Numbered from the stretch's first letter, positions 1 to 8,722 are shown. The stretch: DNA of 22,504 nt from JAAOZN01 sp964421575 (GCA_964421575.1 CAYQXI010000013.1:1-22504), one strand, 5' to 3'. The notes: generated by a model not told the origin, from the letters alone. Numbers and translations are program-made.

Positions 1-1353
1 TACTCTCATCCCATCAAAGGTTTGAACATAATAGAACCAAAGCTCGGGATTCCCCATCCACATCTCTTCCGCCCACTGCTTACAACAGCTCCTCTAGTCA
101 AACCAACAACCCTACATAAGCCTAGACTCCTCGTTATCAGCTTGAAAATTCAGAAGGAAATAGAGAAGATCCCAGCGATTATAAAGGAAGAGAAGGAGAG
201 GAAGCAAGAGGTGGTAATAAAGACGGAGCTAAAAACAGAGCAAAAAACTGAGAGAGTAATCGAAGTAAGCGAAGAAGAGGCGGGGGAGCTTCTGGACGAA
301 CTCTTCCCACCAATCAGAGGCGAAGGCGTTCACAAGTGGAGAGAGCATATGCGCCCAATATGCTTTGTGGTCACAGGAGAAAGCTTCGACAGCAGAGAAA
401 TGTTAGAAGATATAGTTTCCACAAAGTACACCTTTCATGGAGAATTCATCTTTTCAAGAAATCTACCATGGCAGGTAAAAAGTAAGGAAGTCGAGGTGGC
501 ACGACGAAGTAAAGAAGACATCACGAAAGAAAGGATGCGTGAAAAACTCTCTATCTACGAGAAGATAATCTCTAAAGACTTAATTGTATCTGATAAGGTT
601 TCAGAGGAGGATAAAGACGATATTGTAAAAGGGCTTAGGGATATTGCAGAAAGGGGGCCTAAATGTGTTATTCTTTATACCGATAACTTAGAACCCTTCT
701 TATACCTAGATAAAGAAGTAGGGGCGGAAATCGACGTGAAGTTTGTCCGCCTACCCACCTATAACGACAGAACCTTACTCTTAATTGGTAAGTTAATAGG
801 AGTAGAACCAAAAGCCAGCTCACCTTCCATCAAGGTAGCTTGGTCGGATTCGAAGAGGCATTGTGAGAAAGTAATGGAAGTGCTCAATAATAAGCTCGAT
901 TATAACTTAATAGAGGTACCTTGGGATACCAAAAACGAGACAGAACTTCATTACTTGATGAAAAAAGCAGTCTACCATATTCTCAAACAGAAGTACAAGA
1001 ACGTGACAGTTATAGTCGAAAAAGATATCTTCACAACCGATGAGAATGGTAGGGTAATTCAAATTAGGCCCGATATAAGAGTTGGCGAAGATTTCTGGGA
1101 AATCGAAACGGGTTACCCAACAAATGAGGAAAAAGAGCGTTTAACAGAATACTATAAACCTCACGTAAGGTTAATTGAGAAGCTAAAGAAGTTCAACCAA
1201 GGAAAAGTGAATGTTGTAGTTCAAAGCATCTATGCTAATCTTTTCAAGGATGAGCTTAGAAAGGTCAAGAATCTTTTCAAGAACATCCTCGAACTAAACT
1301 TCTACACGCTCCACTGGTCTAAAAACGAGCCTACACTCAAACCGTTCCTCTAA
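1..1353 (+). CDS. Unrecognised protein, 3' part, with PD-(D/E)XK-like C-terminal segment
   Basis: The reading frame is open from the first base, so the true start very likely lies upstream and the TTG at 22 is probably internal. I do not recognise the family. After a Pro-rich opening comes a Lys/Glu-rich charged linker (about nt 150-290), then alpha/beta segments with buried beta strands (CFVVTGESFD near nt 361-390; CVILYTDN near nt 664-687). The last third resembles a PD-(D/E)XK nuclease core: a helix with Glu (ELHYLMKK), a beta hairpin, RPDI with Asp at nt 1072, then WEIETGY with Glu at nt 1099 and 1105, and a Lys/Tyr-rich helix. The usual (D/E)XK appears as E-x-E, so activity is uncertain. 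It could be the C-terminal part of a larger DNA-processing ATPase, but no Walker motif lies inside the window. Gene call is firm; the nuclease reading is tentative. Confidence 0.7.
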   Translation, partial: YSHPIKGLNIIEPKLGIPHPHLFRPLLTTAPLVKPTTLHKPRLLVISLKIQKEIEKIPAIIKEEKERKQEVVIKTELKTEQKTERVIEVSEEEAGELLDELFPPIRGEGVHKWREHMRPICFVVTGESFDSREMLEDIVSTKYTFHGEFIFSRNLPWQVKSKEVEVARRSKEDITKERMREKLSIYEKIISKDLIVSDKVSEEDKDDIVKGLRDIAERGPKCVILYTDNLEPFLYLDKEVGAEIDVKFVRLPTYNDRTLLLIGKLIGVEPKASSPSIKVAWSDSKRHCEKVMEVLNNKLDYNLIEVPWDTKNETELHYLMKKAVYHILKQKYKNVTVIVEKDIFTTDENGRVIQIRPDIRVGEDFWEIETGYPTNEEKERLTEYYKPHVRLIEKLKKFNQGKVNVVVQSIYANLFKDELRKVKNLFKNILELNFYTLHWSKNEPTLKPFL

Positions 1354-1411
1354 GCTAAAGTTGTTGTGAAGTAAACCTCATTAACCGCTAAACCCTCTAG
1401 TTTTAAGTAGG

Positions 1412-1864
1412 TTGGTGGAGGACTGCACCTTCTGCAGAATAATAAGGGGAGTGGAGCACGGGGTCGTAGTGGAGGAAGACGAAGAGTATCTGGTTCTGAT
1501 GGACAGACACCCCTACAACCCCGGGCACAACCTAGTGATACCGAAGAAGCACTACAAGACGCTTCTCGATATGCCTAGATCAGAGGTTGGGAGGCTCTTT
1601 GAGAGAGTCTGGTTGGTCGCTAGAGCTACCGTGAAAGCTTTGGAGGCTGATGGTGTGCATATTGGGCAGAATAACGGTCGGGCAGCCCGCCAAGTCATAG
1701 ACCACGTTCACGTGCACATAATACCAAGGTTCTACAATGACACAGAAGACGGTAGCTGGCCTGCTCGAAAGAGTATGCCAGTCGAGGAGATGAAAAGGCT
1801 AGCAGAGCAAATAAGGCAACAGATTCTTGCATACAAAGAAGAATTGGCTAACTCTTCTTACTGA
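1412..1864 (+). CDS. HIT-family nucleotide hydrolase/transferase
   Basis: A 150-residue protein of typical HIT length. The histidine triad HVHVHII sits at residues 98-104, with His98, His100 and His102; the middle histidines act on nucleoside phosphate esters. An N-terminal CTFC pair (Cys5, Cys8) resembles the zinc site of many HIT proteins, and the core signatures PGHNLVIPKKH and IGQNNG are present. Family members hydrolyse Ap4A-like dinucleotides, AMP-lysine or related adenylated compounds; which substrate applies here cannot be read from the sequence. The start is TTG at 1412 or GTG at 1415, two residues apart, with no ATG available upstream of CTFC. Its 3' end overlaps the convergent small gene by 17 bp. 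Confidence 0.93.
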   Translation: MVEDCTFCRIIRGVEHGVVVEEDEEYLVLMDRHPYNPGHNLVIPKKHYKTLLDMPRSEVGRLFERVWLVARATVKALEADGVHIGQNNGRAARQVIDHVHVHIIPRFYNDTEDGSWPARKSMPVEEMKRLAEQIRQQILAYKEELANSSY

Positions 1865-2057
1865 GCCGCTTTACAGCATCTTGCACACGCTCGTTAGGTT
1901 TAACCAACCCTTCTTTCAGGGCCCAGCTCCAAAACTCTAGTATGCGTCTTCTCATCTTCGAATACTCTGGGTAGAGACCTTTCTCTTCTATGGCTGCGAT
2001 GTCCCTCAGATATTCTTCAACCGTTCTGTTGTCTTCCTCTTCTTTTTGCAGCGCCAA
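1848..2057 (-). CDS. Small conserved-looking hypothetical protein (69 aa)
   Basis: The family is not recognised. The product is 69 residues, strongly charged and predicted helical (EEYLRDIAAIEEKG, MRRRILEFWSWALKEG), with no cysteine, no signal peptide and no membrane segment, so it is probably a cytosolic helical protein. It begins with TTG at 2057. A TATA-like element, TATATAAAG on the minus strand (about 2070-2078), lies just upstream, which favours a real gene over a chance frame. It converges on the HIT gene, and the two 3' ends overlap by 17 bp. Confidence 0.6.
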   Translation of the reverse strand: MALQKEEEDNRTVEEYLRDIAAIEEKGLYPEYSKMRRRILEFWSWALKEGLVKPNERVQDAVKRLSKKS

Positions 2058-2199
2058 CTATCTAACCTCTTTATATACACGCCTACTAACTACATTTCAA
2101 ATCTTAGGTTTAATAAATTTGACTCTTTTGCTGTATCAATATTAGACAAGTAGCATCTTTAAGGTTAAATAAGTAGGAGAGGGTAGTTAATATCAGCGT

Positions 2200-3705
2200 T
2201 TGAGCAAGCGAACGTTAGATGTTGAGGATGTAGTGTACCAGCAGATCCGCGTGACAAGAGGGGACGGTATCAGATACACCCTAAACGGTAAAGAAATCGA
2301 CATCTGGGATCGAGAGTTCCGCAACTACCACTCTAAGAAGACAATAGATTACATCAGAGAAGCGATAATAGCCAAGGAGAAGAAAGGAGAAGACCTATTC
2401 CCAGACATCGTTGGCAAAGAAAAAGAGAAGGAACTGGTAGCCACAGCGCTCTTCTCAGGCTCACCTATCCTCTTTAGAGGAGAAAGAGGGTATGGTAAGA
2501 CAACCTTCTCAAAAGCCATAGCCAAACTCTTGCCAGAGAAGATATTAGCGATCAAGGGTTGCAAGATACACGACGACCCGACATCACCCATCTGCTTCTC
2601 CTGTAAATCAAAGATCTTGTTAGGCGAGACTATAGAATTAACTTGGGTACCCAGAGTATGGGTTAGGATACCCGGAGACCCTATGCTGACAACAAGGCAG
2701 CTGATAGGTGGGATATCTATACAGAAGATTCGCGAAGGCTACGATCTGGACCACCCAGAAGTATTTACACCGGGTAAGGCGCTGAAGGCTAACCGCGGGA
2801 TAGGCTACTTTGACGAGTTAGGCGCTGTACCTACTGCGCTTCAGACACTACTACACGAGCTCTTTGAGGAACATCAGGTTTCAACGAGCGAGGGTGAGAT
2901 TGTTCCGCTTAAACTCGATTTGATCGAGATTGCCTCTACAAACCCAGCTAACTACCGCGGCACCTCTCCAATAAAGGAGCCGCTATTGGATCGAATGGAG
3001 ATCATAGAGATAGGGCCGCCTGCGTCGGTTGAGGAGGAGATTGAGATAGCACGTCGGAACTCCTTCATAGGGCGTGACGACCACTATTGTGTAGTTTTAC
3101 CTGAGTGGCATATGAGGCTTATGGCTTATACCGTAATCCTCGGTAGAAGCCCAAAGGAATGTGATACAGCGAGGAAGATTCAAGCACCCCCATCTTGTAG
3201 AGCGACGATAAAGCTCTTTGATCATCTTGCCTCGAGAGTGGTTCGTAGCGGTAGAAGGGTACCTTTGCTGAAAGACTATGGTGAGGATCTTGAGGTTGTC
3301 GCTTTAGCGTTGGCTGGGAGAATAGAGTTGGAGTATGGAGTTAAAGAAAGTAGGGCTGAGGTTTCTAAGACGCTTTTTAAAGAGAGCCTACTTAGGATAG
3401 CGAAAGAAGTTTATGATAAAATACCTCACGATAGGTTTGATGATATTATCGCAGAGCTCATAAGTGTTGGCACGTCGAAAGGTGGTGCTTACAGCATACC
3501 ACTCGACCTAACCTTTGTCAAGAATCTTAGAGGACTCAAACACTTCTCTTCAGTGGTTAACGAATTATGTAGAGAGTATGCGGAAGATGATGAATTCTTC
3601 CTCTCGGCTGCTGAAATTCTTCTACACGCTCTCTCTATGTGTGCACCAAGATATGTAGTTAAAAGTCGCGGCGAATACCTTGTAAAGAAGGTAGAAGAGA
3701 AATGA
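2200..3705 (+). CDS. AAA+ ATPase of the ChlI/BchI (magnesium chelatase-like) group
   Basis: A 501-residue AAA+ ATPase. Walker A is GERGYGKT (94-101), Walker B GIGYFDEL (200-207), sensor 1 ASTNP (245-249), and PLLDRME (261-267) carries the likely arginine finger. After Walker A a cysteine-containing insert (GCKIHDDPTSPICFSC, 120-135) recalls the GC..C..C insert of ChlI/BchI chelatase subunits and may bind a metal. The C-terminal part is helical, as in MoxR/ChlI lid domains. The next gene encodes a VWA protein overlapping by ATGA, so the pair probably forms an ATPase/VWA remodelling or chelatase-like machine. No cobaltochelatase or Mg-chelatase large subunit is nearby, so tetrapyrrole chelation is not established. 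Start is TTG at 2200; a TTAAATAA element lies around 2164-2171. Confidence 0.88.
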   Translation: MSKRTLDVEDVVYQQIRVTRGDGIRYTLNGKEIDIWDREFRNYHSKKTIDYIREAIIAKEKKGEDLFPDIVGKEKEKELVATALFSGSPILFRGERGYGKTTFSKAIAKLLPEKILAIKGCKIHDDPTSPICFSCKSKILLGETIELTWVPRVWVRIPGDPMLTTRQLIGGISIQKIREGYDLDHPEVFTPGKALKANRGIGYFDELGAVPTALQTLLHELFEEHQVSTSEGEIVPLKLDLIEIASTNPANYRGTSPIKEPLLDRMEIIEIGPPASVEEEIEIARRNSFIGRDDHYCVVLPEWHMRLMAYTVILGRSPKECDTARKIQAPPSCRATIKLFDHLASRVVRSGRRVPLLKDYGEDLEVVALALAGRIELEYGVKESRAEVSKTLFKESLLRIAKEVYDKIPHDRFDDIIAELISVGTSKGGAYSIPLDLTFVKNLRGLKHFSSVVNELCREYAEDDEFFLSAAEILLHALSMCAPRYVVKSRGEYLVKKVEEK

Positions 3706-4979
3706 AACCACGTTGCGAAATATGCGGTGAAGAGAAGAAGGAGAAACTCTCCTCAATATTTGGAGATAAGTTTGTTGAAGACCTCGCCTACGAGCTCTTT
3801 AATCCGAGCACAGAAAAGAAAAGCGAATCGTCAGCCCTTAGAGATCTTATAGAGCGCTACCTATCTGAGGATTTTGATGAAGCTGTGTATGATATGCTGC
3901 TTGAGATGCTTAGTGAATATCGCAGCACCCGATTATCTGAAAATGAGTTAAAGGATAGGGTTAGACAGGAGATAAGTAGAAAGAAAGCATGGGAAGAAAT
4001 GGTCTCAAAGATCAAGTGCGGTGAGATCCCCTTGGAGCATATAAACCCCTCGCAGCTACTTGAATATTTTCCAGAAGAAGTGATAGAAGGCTTGATAGTA
4101 GAGGGAGTGATAGATGAAAATGCGAGAAAAAACCTTAGATATCCTAGAAGTCTTCTAACATTCTCTGACTTCACGGTAGAAGGGGAGAGAATTATAGCTC
4201 AAAGGCTCTTGGAAGAAGCGTTTAAGAACCTCAAGAAAAGCGGGGTGGGCATTCATATTACCGAAGAAGAGGGCTACGGAATAGAGCCAACTAACATCCT
4301 AAGGGAGTTCGATGAATACGCACATTCCTATGATCTAATAGATTGGCAAGAAACGCTACTCAATACGGTGCTGCGGGATGCTAAGGAGATGCGGATACTA
4401 CCCTCAGACATCAAGGTTAGAGTGCCTAAACATAGATCACGGTGTGCAAACGTAATCCTTGTAGACATCTCAAACTCCATGTATGGCACTAAGTTCAAAG
4501 GCGGTTTAATGGCAGCCCTCGCATTAGAACGCCTCTTTCAAGAAGAGTATAAAGAGGATGCGCTTCATATACTTGCTTACAACGAAGAAGTTCATTTGGT
4601 ACCAGCTGGGCAACTTCTGAAACTTAAACCATATGGTTTCACGGATATAGGTTGTGCTATCGACGCTGCTATAAAGATATTAGAGAAAGAGGAGGGAGAA
4701 AAGAATATCTTTCTCATAACAGACAGCGAACCAACAGCCTCTAACAAGAGGGAATTCTCGCCTCTAGAGAACGCTTTCAGAGCATCATATCTGGCCGGTA
4801 GGGCGGAGATAAGGCTTAATATAATTATGTTGGATAAGAAGCCTATATTACGCACTATATGTGAGAAGATAGCTACACTCAATGGGCAAGCAGCAGTAGC
4901 CTACGTTGATAACCCCTTAAATCTCAAAGAGTTTGTAATAAGGACCGTGATAGACAGAAAACGTTATCATCGACGCTAA
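3702..4979 (+). CDS. VWA-domain partner protein (ChlD/CoxE-like) of the AAA+ ATPase
   Basis: A 425-residue protein with a C-terminal von Willebrand A domain. The metal-ion-dependent adhesion site is complete: DISNS (Asp255, Ser257, Ser259), Thr314 in GFTDIG and Asp341 in LITDSE. The N-terminus has CEIC (Cys5, Cys8), a possible half zinc site, followed by a long helical region (about 35-210). Its ATG lies inside the stop of the upstream AAA+ gene (ATGA, 3702-3705), implying translational coupling and a fixed stoichiometry. In known ChlI-ChlD and MoxR-CoxE systems the VWA protein links the hexameric ATPase to a substrate protein through the Mg-bound MIDAS. The substrate here is unknown. An AT-rich spacer with T-runs follows. 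Confidence 0.88.
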   Translation: MKPRCEICGEEKKEKLSSIFGDKFVEDLAYELFNPSTEKKSESSALRDLIERYLSEDFDEAVYDMLLEMLSEYRSTRLSENELKDRVRQEISRKKAWEEMVSKIKCGEIPLEHINPSQLLEYFPEEVIEGLIVEGVIDENARKNLRYPRSLLTFSDFTVEGERIIAQRLLEEAFKNLKKSGVGIHITEEEGYGIEPTNILREFDEYAHSYDLIDWQETLLNTVLRDAKEMRILPSDIKVRVPKHRSRCANVILVDISNSMYGTKFKGGLMAALALERLFQEEYKEDALHILAYNEEVHLVPAGQLLKLKPYGFTDIGCAIDAAIKILEKEEGEKNIFLITDSEPTASNKREFSPLENAFRASYLAGRAEIRLNIIMLDKKPILRTICEKIATLNGQAAVAYVDNPLNLKEFVIRTVIDRKRYHRR

Positions 4980-5000
4980 CAAACAATATTTAGCTAATTT

Positions 5001-5072
5001 TCACTTCAACTTTTCAATATTTTTAAAGAAACTTTTTTAGAAAGTTCTTTTTAATTAATTCATTTTTTCAAC
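5001..5072 (+). terminator. T-rich probable transcription terminator after the AAA+/VWA operon
   Basis: The spacer after the VWA gene contains repeated T-tracts: TTTTT near 5020, TTTTTT near 5033-5038, TTTTTAATTAA near 5048 and TTTTTT near 5064. Archaeal RNA polymerase commonly ends transcription at such oligo-T runs without a hairpin. The position between a stop codon and the next promoter supports this. Confidence 0.5.
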
Positions 5073-5089
5073 ATACTCTATGCGATAAC

Positions 5090-5099
5090 CTTAAATTAC
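5090..5099 (+). promoter_or_regulatory. Putative TATA element for acetyl-CoA synthetase
   Basis: CTTAAATTAC about 38 nt upstream of the ATG at 5133 matches an archaeal TATA-like box. A start site near 5120 would give a leader of about 12 nt. This is a position and composition match only. Confidence 0.35.
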
Positions 5100-5132
5100 T
5101 TTGGCTCCAAGCCTACTTTCGAGTGTGTAAAA

Positions 5133-7172
5133 ATGAGCGGTGTAGAAGCATACAAAGAGTTCTTTGAAAAGGACATAATCCCGCCGAGTTGGAAGGATAA
5201 GGTTTGGAGTAAGGAAGAGTTCCGAAGATTCCATCGGAGCACAGTGGCTGATAAGAAGGCGATAGAGGAGTGGTGGAGCAAGTGGGCTAACGAGATCTTC
5301 TGGTTCAAGAAGTGGGAGAAGGTGCTAGACGATAGTAACCCTCCATTCTACAGATGGTTTGTAGGCGGCGAAACCAACTTAGCATACTTAAACACAGATT
5401 GGCAGATCGAGAAGGGCAGAAAGAATAAGGTGGCTCTAATCTGGGAAGGCGAACCCTGGGATGAAACATTAAAGCAGCCTAAAGAGGTTAAAAAGTTCAC
5501 CTACTACGATCTATACAGAGAATCTAACATCATCAGTTACGCCCTAAAAGAGAAACTCGGCCTAAAGAAGGGAGACCTTGTAACATTCTACCTCCCAATG
5601 ATACCAGAGCTCCCATGCTACATGCTTGCTGTTCAGAGACTGGGTGTCGGTCATAGCATAGTCTTCAGCGGCTTCAGCGCCGAAGCCTTAGCGGCGAGAA
5701 TATTGGATAGCGGCTCAAAGATAGTGGTTACAGCGGATGGTTTTTACAGAAGAGGCAAGATCGTCAACCTTAAGCCAGTAGTAGACGAAGCTCTCAAGAT
5801 ATGTGAAAATAACGGTCTGAAGATAGAGAGGGTCATCGTGGTTAAACGTGCTGGCATCGACGTACCTTGGAACAAAGAAAGAGACATATGGCACCACGAA
5901 CTGATCGCAGGCATACCACCTACTGTAAAAGTGCCTGCTGAAAGATGCTCAGAGACGGTCATCTCTCACATACTTTACACATCTGGAACTACGGGTACAC
6001 CTAAAGCGGTTCAACGCTCAGCCGGAGGCTACGCCGTAGGTTTATACGCGTCTATGAAGATGATCTTCGACGCTAGAGAAGACGACATATACTGGTGCAC
6101 AGCGGACATCGGCTGGATAACCGGGCACTCATATGTTGTTTATGGTCCACTACTTGTGGGGTTAACGACTGTGATGTACGAGGGATCACCAGACTACCCA
6201 GAACCAGATAGATGGTGGAGCATAATCGAGAGGTATGGCGTAACGATCTTCTACACAGCACCAACCGCTATAAGGATGCTGATGAGGTACCCAGAAGACT
6301 TGATAAAAAGGCACGACCTCTCTACACTGAGGATCGTGCATACAGTAGGTGAACCGATAAACCCCGAAGCATTCAACTGGTACTATAAGAACATAGGTAG
6401 AGAAGATATCGTGGCCTCAAGTACTTGGTGGATGACCGAAACTGGGCATATAATAACAGGGCACTTCCCCGGTTTAGGTAAGATATTTCCGCTAAAGCCC
6501 GGAACTAACGGCTATCCTCTGCCGGGTATAACCGTGGATGTCGTAGATGATGATGGGAACCCCTGCGCCCCTGGCGTTAGGGGATACTTTGTGATAACTT
6601 CGCCTTGGCCCGGCATGCTTGAAACGCTTTACAAGAACCCACAGAGGTATATCGACGCCTACTGGTCTAGATTTAAGGGCAAGATGTACTTCTACACAGG
6701 GGACTTTGCCGTTAAGGATCAAGATGGCTACATATGGGTGCTCGGTAGGGCTGATGACGTTTTGAAAGTCGCTGGGCATAGAATCGGAACCGCTGAGATA
6801 GAATCTGCTCTGATCAGACACCCTGCGGTAGCCGAGTCAGCTTGTGTAGGGAAGACAGACCCGATTAAGGGGCAGATACCAGTGATCTTTACGGTACTCA
6901 AGAAGGGTTACACACCGGGTCCAGAGATCGAAAACGAATTAAAGAAGTACCTAAGGGCAACGATCGGCCCAATAGTGGCTTCAGACGCGCTGATAGCTTT
7001 CGTCGATGCGGTTCCGAAGACAAGAAGCGGGAAGATCATGAGAAGGCTCTTGAGGGCGGTCGTGGAAGGCGCTTCACTAGGAGATATTACGACGCTCGAA
7101 GACGGCGTTGCGGTAGAAGAAGCGATAAAAGCATACGAATCTGTCAAAGCAGCGATAGGGAAACAAAGTTAA
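5133..7172 (+). CDS. acsA: Acetyl-CoA synthetase (AMP-forming)
   Basis: A 679-residue ANL-superfamily acyl-CoA synthetase that converts acetate (or a similar short acid), ATP and CoA to acyl-CoA, AMP and PPi. The phosphate-binding loop YTSGTTGTPK is at 282-291. The A5 motif STWWMTETG (430-438) keeps the tryptophan that restricts the pocket to acetate- or propionate-sized acids in characterised enzymes. YTGDFA is at 521-526, the hinge GRADDVLKVAGHRIG at 538-552, and PKTRSGKIMRR at 628-638 carries the adenylation lysine Lys634. Length matches AcsA. The residue after TETG is His where bacterial AcsA usually has Gly. 3-Hydroxypropionyl- or propionyl-CoA synthetase are alternatives. It looks monocistronic: T-rich spacer upstream, convergent treT downstream. 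Confidence 0.93.
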   Translation: MSGVEAYKEFFEKDIIPPSWKDKVWSKEEFRRFHRSTVADKKAIEEWWSKWANEIFWFKKWEKVLDDSNPPFYRWFVGGETNLAYLNTDWQIEKGRKNKVALIWEGEPWDETLKQPKEVKKFTYYDLYRESNIISYALKEKLGLKKGDLVTFYLPMIPELPCYMLAVQRLGVGHSIVFSGFSAEALAARILDSGSKIVVTADGFYRRGKIVNLKPVVDEALKICENNGLKIERVIVVKRAGIDVPWNKERDIWHHELIAGIPPTVKVPAERCSETVISHILYTSGTTGTPKAVQRSAGGYAVGLYASMKMIFDAREDDIYWCTADIGWITGHSYVVYGPLLVGLTTVMYEGSPDYPEPDRWWSIIERYGVTIFYTAPTAIRMLMRYPEDLIKRHDLSTLRIVHTVGEPINPEAFNWYYKNIGREDIVASSTWWMTETGHIITGHFPGLGKIFPLKPGTNGYPLPGITVDVVDDDGNPCAPGVRGYFVITSPWPGMLETLYKNPQRYIDAYWSRFKGKMYFYTGDFAVKDQDGYIWVLGRADDVLKVAGHRIGTAEIESALIRHPAVAESACVGKTDPIKGQIPVIFTVLKKGYTPGPEIENELKKYLRATIGPIVASDALIAFVDAVPKTRSGKIMRRLLRAVVEGASLGDITTLEDGVAVEEAIKAYESVKAAIGKQS

Positions 7173-7396
7173 ACAAGGAGTACAATGGAGATTTCTTAGC
7201 TCCACCCCTAACCTTTGTTTATTCACCATAGAAAATTTTTGGTATAAATGTGATCACGACCTTACTGTTCAGTAGACTATGGCCCACTAGTGTACGCCGC
7301 TAACTTATTGGGTATATCTGCGGTCTTTATAAAACCGTATTTCTTCAAACTATAGATGCTGAGCTTTTTGACAGTGGTTGAGGATTGATTATCAAT
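7173..7396. other. Convergent intergenic region with small palindromes
   Basis: This spacer separates the 3' ends of acsA and treT. It holds GTGATCAC (7250-7257), CACTAGTG (7285-7292), a 6-bp stem TGCGGT/ACCGTA (7319-7324 with 7334-7339, one G-U pair) enclosing CTTTATAAA, and a perfect 7-bp inverted repeat with one central base, GATTGATTATCAATC (7383-7397), abutting the treT stop. I found no convincing ORF or tRNA. Terminator or small-RNA roles are possible but unproven. Confidence 0.4.
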
Positions 7397-8689
7397 CTAC
7401 GTTAAGGGTATCCAAGGGTGATATGAGAGGATGGTGCGTTTTGAGGTTATGCACCCCTTTATGAGCTGGCGTATCGCTGCTAGGTGGCACCTTGCTCCTC
7501 TTGGTAATAGGTAGTGTTCTCTTACGAACTCTCTTCCTCTTTTTCCCATCTCTTCAGCCACTTTGGGGTTCTTTAGTATGTAGTAGATTCTCTCAGCGGT
7601 CTCCTCTATGCTGGATACTAGGAAACCATTCCAACCATCCCTAATCTGAAGTAGTATACCTCCAACCCTACCCGCTACTACAGGCTTGGCTTTCCATAAC
7701 CCTTCAGTAACAGTAAGCCCAAACCCCTCCTTGATCGACTTCTGAACTATCACGCTAGAGGCTCTCTGGAAGGCGTTTATCTCCCTATGGCTGTCTGGCG
7801 GTAGATCCAATATATGTATGTCGGGGTGGTTTTGCGCAGCTCTTCTAACCTCAGCCAACACCTCTTGATACTCAGGATCATCACTAGCCCCTCCACCTAC
7901 TAGTAGCAGTTGGCAAGGTGTCTTTTCCCGAACCATCTTAAACGCAGCGATCACACCTAAAGGGTCTTTAAAGAGGTCGAATCTTGACACTTGCGTAACC
8001 AGAGGCTTCTCAAGATCTAAACCGTACTTGTTCAGAACCCTCTCAACCTCTTCTTGACTTAACTCCATATTCTTTTCAGAAAGCGGGTCTATGTAAGGCG
8101 GGATGACAAAGCTCACAACATCCCAAAGCGGTAAGAAGTGGAAAGTGGAGAAGATTGCCGCATCATACTTCTCTATCATACCCCTTAAGAAGGATTCAAC
8201 TTCCTTCATCTTCGCAAGCGGTATCGTCTCCAGATGGACGTGACACCGCCATATAATCTTCTTACCACTTCGCTCCTGCCTGCTCAAAAATTCTATTAAC
8301 CCAGCTGGTTGTGGATCATGTATGACAATCACATCTACATCTTTATCCAAAATATCTACGTTCTTCCTTAAAGTATCCCAATAGACTTTGATCATAGAAA
8401 GCGAAAACCCATCCCTTCCCTGCAGAAAGTTGTGCAACGTTTTAGTCACTCTAAAGAACTCAGGCTCAGCGCTTATCACATCCCAACGCTCATCAAACCC
8501 CAACCCTCTTAAGAACTCGACCATCGACGATAACATCTCTGCACATCCACCACCCTTCCTAGTTGAGTTGATATCTTGGATCTTTAAGCCCCGTAGATCA
8601 TCAACCAGCTCCTTCAGTTCCTCTATCACTGTAGGTGTAGCGAACTCGGCATACTTCTCTAACAAAGCATCGCTCAAACGATCCACCAC
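7397..8689 (-). CDS. treT: Trehalose synthase TreT (GT4 glycosyltransferase)
   Basis: A 430-residue GT-B, family 4 glycosyltransferase. TreT makes trehalose from NDP-glucose and glucose (reversibly in some species). The TreT-type N-terminal loop NSTRKGGGCAEML (41-53), IHDPQPAGLI (123-132), VSRFDLFKDPLGVI (234-247) and the E-x7-E region KEGFGLTVTE (320-329) followed by VGGI all agree. The family is usually about 400-415 residues; here some 18 extra residues follow the last helix (LAAIRQLIKG). No otsA/otsB or trehalose-transporter gene lies beside it, so it probably serves synthesis of trehalose as a compatible solute. The start is GTG at 8689, with a TATA element about 28 nt upstream, so the mRNA is probably leaderless. 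Confidence 0.88.
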   Translation of the reverse strand: MVDRLSDALLEKYAEFATPTVIEELKELVDDLRGLKIQDINSTRKGGGCAEMLSSMVEFLRGLGFDERWDVISAEPEFFRVTKTLHNFLQGRDGFSLSMIKVYWDTLRKNVDILDKDVDVIVIHDPQPAGLIEFLSRQERSGKKIIWRCHVHLETIPLAKMKEVESFLRGMIEKYDAAIFSTFHFLPLWDVVSFVIPPYIDPLSEKNMELSQEEVERVLNKYGLDLEKPLVTQVSRFDLFKDPLGVIAAFKMVREKTPCQLLLVGGGASDDPEYQEVLAEVRRAAQNHPDIHILDLPPDSHREINAFQRASSVIVQKSIKEGFGLTVTEGLWKAKPVVAGRVGGILLQIRDGWNGFLVSSIEETAERIYYILKNPKVAEEMGKRGREFVREHYLLPRGARCHLAAIRQLIKGCITSKRTILSYHPWIPLT

Positions 8690-8712
8690 GATAGAAGAAA
8701 GAGATTAGGAAG

Positions 8713-8722
8713 TTAAAAATAT
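8713..8722 (-). promoter_or_regulatory. TATA box of treT
   Basis: On the minus strand this reads ATATTTTTAA, centred about 28 nt before the GTG of treT. That is the spacing expected between an archaeal TATA box and a start site at the initiation codon, i.e. a leaderless transcript. Confidence 0.55.

Noticed and set aside
7260..7396. tRNA gene or small ORF in the acsA-treT gap
   Set aside because: No T-loop GGTTCRANYCC, no cloverleaf pairing, and the candidate ATG after CTTTATAAA encodes only 10 residues (MLSFLTVVED).
7460..7520. Possible frameshift near the C-terminus of treT
   Set aside because: The in-frame sequence LLPRGARCHLAAIRQLIKG keeps the hydrophobic spacing of the family's final helix, so no shift is needed.
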